From NCBI GenBank assembly GCA_049977145.1, contig JBMFGW010000003.1, positions 1 to 64,000 of the forward strand: a stretch of DNA of 64,000 nt. Reading direction: 5' to 3'. Below the pieces are notes generated by a model. The model had not been told where the DNA came from. It saw only the letters and a list, made by a program, of their open reading frames with translations, and made no database searches. This document shows positions 61,630-64,000 of the stretch, one piece after another; position 1 is the stretch's first letter, and each line of letters opens with the position of its first letter. This DNA comes from JAMDCX01 sp049977145. Lineage in GTDB: Bacteria > Planctomycetota > Phycisphaerae > WQYP01. The position numbers and the translations under genes were made by a program.

Positions 61630-63021
61630 CTAATCAACGGCGTTCATGCTGATCTTGGCCTTGGCCCCGATCTGATTACTGATGTGCGCCGGGCCTTGAA
61701 AACTGTTTCCAAGAATTACTGCCGCCGCCGCGCCGCGTTCAATGGCCACCTGCCGCTGACCCGCATCCATAAATTCGCAGCCGTTGATGATCAATCTGCC
61801 CCGGCGCAGCACGACAGCCGGGGCTTTTTTATTCTGCTGCGCCCAAGAAATGAAATGACAGCCGGTAAACGTGGTTTGGCCGGAGCCTTCCAATATGGCC
61901 ATGGTATCGGTCAACGGGCCGCCCCAGAATCCGCAATTGGTAAACTTCACCGGGCCCGTGTTGGTGGAACCAACTTCAATGGATGGCGCACCCATAAACT
62001 GGCCATTCACAAAGGAAATACCCGCATGCGACTGGTTGCCATCCACCCGCACGGAGATCGACCTGGTATCAGGTGCCCCCTCGTCCGAACCGCATTGTGT
62101 GAGCACCACGTTGGGAACCCCGCTTGGCGTACGCACAAAGTGGTATCCAATCTTGTGACAAATCGCAAAACAGTTGAACATGTACTCCCAATCGGTGCGG
62201 CCAATGCGGAAAGCTGTGGCTTCTTTGGAGGTAAAGGCCATGGTCGGCGCATCTGCTTTCCAAAATGGCCAAAAATGAACATCTGCTACGCGGCCAACAT
62301 CCTCGCACTTATCAATAAACAGGCCCGTTTTCAGCGGCTGGCCGTACAGGCCGTGAATATAGTGCCGCCCGCCGGTAACCGTGCCAAAATCCACACCCTG
62401 CCATGGATTAAGTAATGTAACGTTCACCAGTGATCCATTATCTGACAGTTGACGCACTGTCCAAGGATATTCCACCGGCGGATTCGGACAAGTCTGTTCC
62501 GGATAAAAAATAGTCAAACCATACAATGTGCCATTTTCTCCCAGAGAAATAAATGGTGTGCCATCTGGTTTTCCCTTTCCTCCCGTGGCCAGTAACAAAC
62601 TTCCCATATTTTGGCCGGTATTACCGCGATTGGGAGCGCGAAATACGCCTTGCAGCGTAACATCATCGGGCACATGGAGCGCGCCGCGCACCAGATATGC
62701 GCCACGCGGCAGCAATACCACATTCCCGCCCTGTTTTCCGGCGGTATCCAGCGCTTTTTGAATGGCGGCGGTATCATCGGCCTTACCATTGCCGCGGGCA
62801 CCAAAATGGTAGACATTCAGATATTGTTCGCGGGAATCCATCGGTTTAATGATTTCCGGCGCTGCCATGGCCTCACCGGCTGCGCCCAGGAACGGCGCCG
62901 TCAAACTTGCTAACGCCATACCACCAAGGAATCGCCGCCGATCAAAGTTCCGCCTTGATTTCGCGGAGGGAAGTTTCGGCCAATAGGCCTGTTCGTTGGA
63001 TGCCAATTGTTTTTCGGACAT
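61630..63021 (-). CDS. Pectate-lyase-like beta-helix protein
   Basis: 463 residues, Tat signal DRRRFLGGMALASLTAPFLG. The start of the mature part (VYHFGARGNGKADDTAAIQK, ALDTAGKQGGNVVLLPRGAY) is the Pectate_lyase_3/GH28-like beta-helix opening; the rest repeats short strands of the parallel helix. It probably binds or cleaves a pectic polymer, but no catalytic Asp cluster of true polygalacturonases is obvious, so lyase, hydrolase or epimerase remain open. It lies 35 bases ahead of the GH92 gene, in the same operon. Confidence 0.8.
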   Translation of the reverse strand: MSEKQLASNEQAYWPKLPSAKSRRNFDRRRFLGGMALASLTAPFLGAAGEAMAAPEIIKPMDSREQYLNVYHFGARGNGKADDTAAIQKALDTAGKQGGNVVLLPRGAYLVRGALHVPDDVTLQGVFRAPNRGNTGQNMGSLLLATGGKGKPDGTPFISLGENGTLYGLTIFYPEQTCPNPPVEYPWTVRQLSDNGSLVNVTLLNPWQGVDFGTVTGGRHYIHGLYGQPLKTGLFIDKCEDVGRVADVHFWPFWKADAPTMAFTSKEATAFRIGRTDWEYMFNCFAICHKIGYHFVRTPSGVPNVVLTQCGSDEGAPDTRSISVRVDGNQSHAGISFVNGQFMGAPSIEVGSTNTGPVKFTNCGFWGGPLTDTMAILEGSGQTTFTGCHFISWAQQNKKAPAVVLRRGRLIINGCEFMDAGQRQVAIERGAAAAVILGNSFQGPAHISNQIGAKAKISMNAVD

Positions 63022-63075
63022 AACATAATCTCCATATCATTAATTATACAGTTTCAAGGCCGTGGCAACATACCA

Positions 63076-63765
63076 CTACGGAGGCACAATGTGCCAGACC
63101 ATCAGCGTTCCCGGCGCAATACTCAAGGGCACCCGCAAACCGTTACCACCGGCAACACCACGCACGGGCATACCGGTGGCCGCGTTGATAATGTCATACC
63201 GCCCCGATGGCAGTCCCAATGCCCGCAAGTGAATTGTAATAACACCCTTATAGGATGGTGCCAATCGCCATGGGCTTAGCGTCATCCACGCCGAATGATC
63301 TGCCGCATCCACCGTGGGTACCACTTCCAGGCTTGCCGTGGCCGGGGCAAAAGTTACATACGCCGGCGCATAGTCGGCCAATTGTGCCGCATGTTCCAGA
63401 ACTCGCCCGCCGTGGGCCGCATACTGTGTAATGGCGGCATCACGCCGCCCGGTAATCGGAAATATGGCCCGGAATTGCCGCAGGTGCACCGCTCCCGCTT
63501 TAACTTCCCGATCCGTAACCACCGTAAAAGCAATGTGCAGCTTACGCCAGATTTTTCCCAGCCGGTTGGTCAGGCCGCCCAAAGCCGTCGGGTTGGTAAA
63601 GACCTTGTGGTAGGAAATATAAATCGCCACGGGCTGCTGCGGATAACTGCCGTGGATTTGGCTCAATACCGGAATCCAATGCACATAGGGCGGATAGCCG
63701 ATCTTAAAAACCTTGCCGCCGTCATAGAGAAAGAAATCCATCCCCGCGTTGTACGGCATTTCAAA
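63076..63765 (-). CDS. C-terminal part of a large protein, probably carbohydrate-active
   Basis: At least 229 residues are visible; the frame continues into the assembly gap, so the start is missing. The visible part has the wording of a late domain of a glycoside-hydrolase-type protein: an alpha/beta end (DFFLYDGGKVFKIGYPPYVH) and a beta-sandwich tail (KGVITIHLRALGLPSGRYDI, LMVWHIVPP). The start-like Met at 63759 is internal. It precedes the beta-helix gene by 54 bases and is the first visible gene of the operon. Family unassigned. Confidence 0.65.
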   Translation of the reverse strand, partial: FEMPYNAGMDFFLYDGGKVFKIGYPPYVHWIPVLSQIHGSYPQQPVAIYISYHKVFTNPTALGGLTNRLGKIWRKLHIAFTVVTDREVKAGAVHLRQFRAIFPITGRRDAAITQYAAHGGRVLEHAAQLADYAPAYVTFAPATASLEVVPTVDAADHSAWMTLSPWRLAPSYKGVITIHLRALGLPSGRYDIINAATGMPVRGVAGGNGLRVPLSIAPGTLMVWHIVPP

Positions 63766-64000
63766 NNNNNNNNNNNNNNNNNNNNNNNNNNNNNNNNNNN
63801 NNNNNNNNNNNNNNNNNNNNNNNNNNNNNNNNNNNNNNNNNNNNNNNNNNNNNNNNNNNNNNNNNNNNNNNNNNNNNNNNNNNNNNNNNNNNNNNNNNNN
63901 NNNNNNNNNNNNNNNNNNNNNNNNNNNNNNNNNNNNNNNNNNNNNNNNNNNNNNNNNNNNNNNNNNNNNNNNNNNNNNNNNNNNNNNNNNNNNNNNNNNN
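63766..64000. other. Assembly gap (N run)
   Basis: All bases are N. It hides the start of the minus-strand gene and probably the operon promoter. Confidence 1.

Noticed and set aside
1..63765. CRISPR arrays, rRNA, tmRNA, RNase P and SRP RNA
   Set aside because: Looked for regularly spaced repeats and conserved cores; none found. The only RNA gene I can support is tRNA-Ala at 10035-10105.

Overview
The window looks like a chromosomal segment of a Planctomycetota bacterium, most likely class Phycisphaerae. This is inferred from gene content, since no rRNA gene is present to confirm it. The clues are a stand-alone, half-zinc-finger DksA-like protein with a Lys/Ala-rich N-terminal tail, an ABC transporter of the nitrate/sulfonate type with fused permeases and a detached AAA-associated domain, a DUF4139 protein, a decayed GFSLIEM prepilin, and a run of large Tat-exported glycoside hydrolases (GH92, GH78, GH106-like). 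Base composition appears moderately GC-rich. The last 235 bases are an assembly gap.

Layout. 1-1144: a tandem ACT-domain protein and unexplained flank. 1145-10082: an 8.8-kb integrative element in the 3' end of a tRNA-Ala(CGC) gene. It carries two zinc-ribbon membrane proteins, two small excisionase-like HTH proteins in ATGA overlap, a RepA-like AAA ATPase, iteron-like repeats, several small unknown genes, a RelE/ParE-HTH toxin-antitoxin pair and a tyrosine integrase. It is bounded by 106-bp direct repeats that lie inside the integrase reading frame, so integration cuts the C-terminal tail off the integrase gene. 10393-23747: housekeeping genes, namely dksA-like, rpsA with a long leader, the ABC transporter operon, rpoN, an ArnT/PMT-like glycosyltransferase, tyrS and a GGDEF diguanylate cyclase.

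24207-36753: a DUF4139 protein, a four-gene operon (TPR lipoprotein, membrane protein, methyltransferase, rsmE), a LigD-phosphoesterase-like protein, rpsU, an ECF sigma operon, an HU-like protein, bioF with an internal duplication, a secreted esterase and an acs gene fragment. Two copies of a ~0.3-kb element with TAACCGTTCACGG terminal inverted repeats sit directly upstream of genes for exported proteins, each carrying a TATAAT box pointing at the gene. Isolated ends of the same element occur at 38616 and 46354.

36861-51800: an FHA-GAF histidine kinase, a Gfo/Idh/MocA-aldo/keto reductase fusion, metK with a leader able to form three mutually exclusive hairpins, three tiny exported proteins, bioB, hisC, hisB, then tgt-yajC-secDF. 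52070-52258 is a prepilin remnant. 52355-63765 (minus strand) is a polysaccharide-degradation operon: a partial unknown gene, a pectate-lyase-like beta-helix protein, GH92, GH78 and a GH106-like enzyme. Most carry Tat-type signals, and the set fits breakdown of rhamnose-containing pectin or glycan side chains.

The most interesting items are the integrase gene that is rewritten by its own integration, the TIR element with an outward promoter, and the metK leader.
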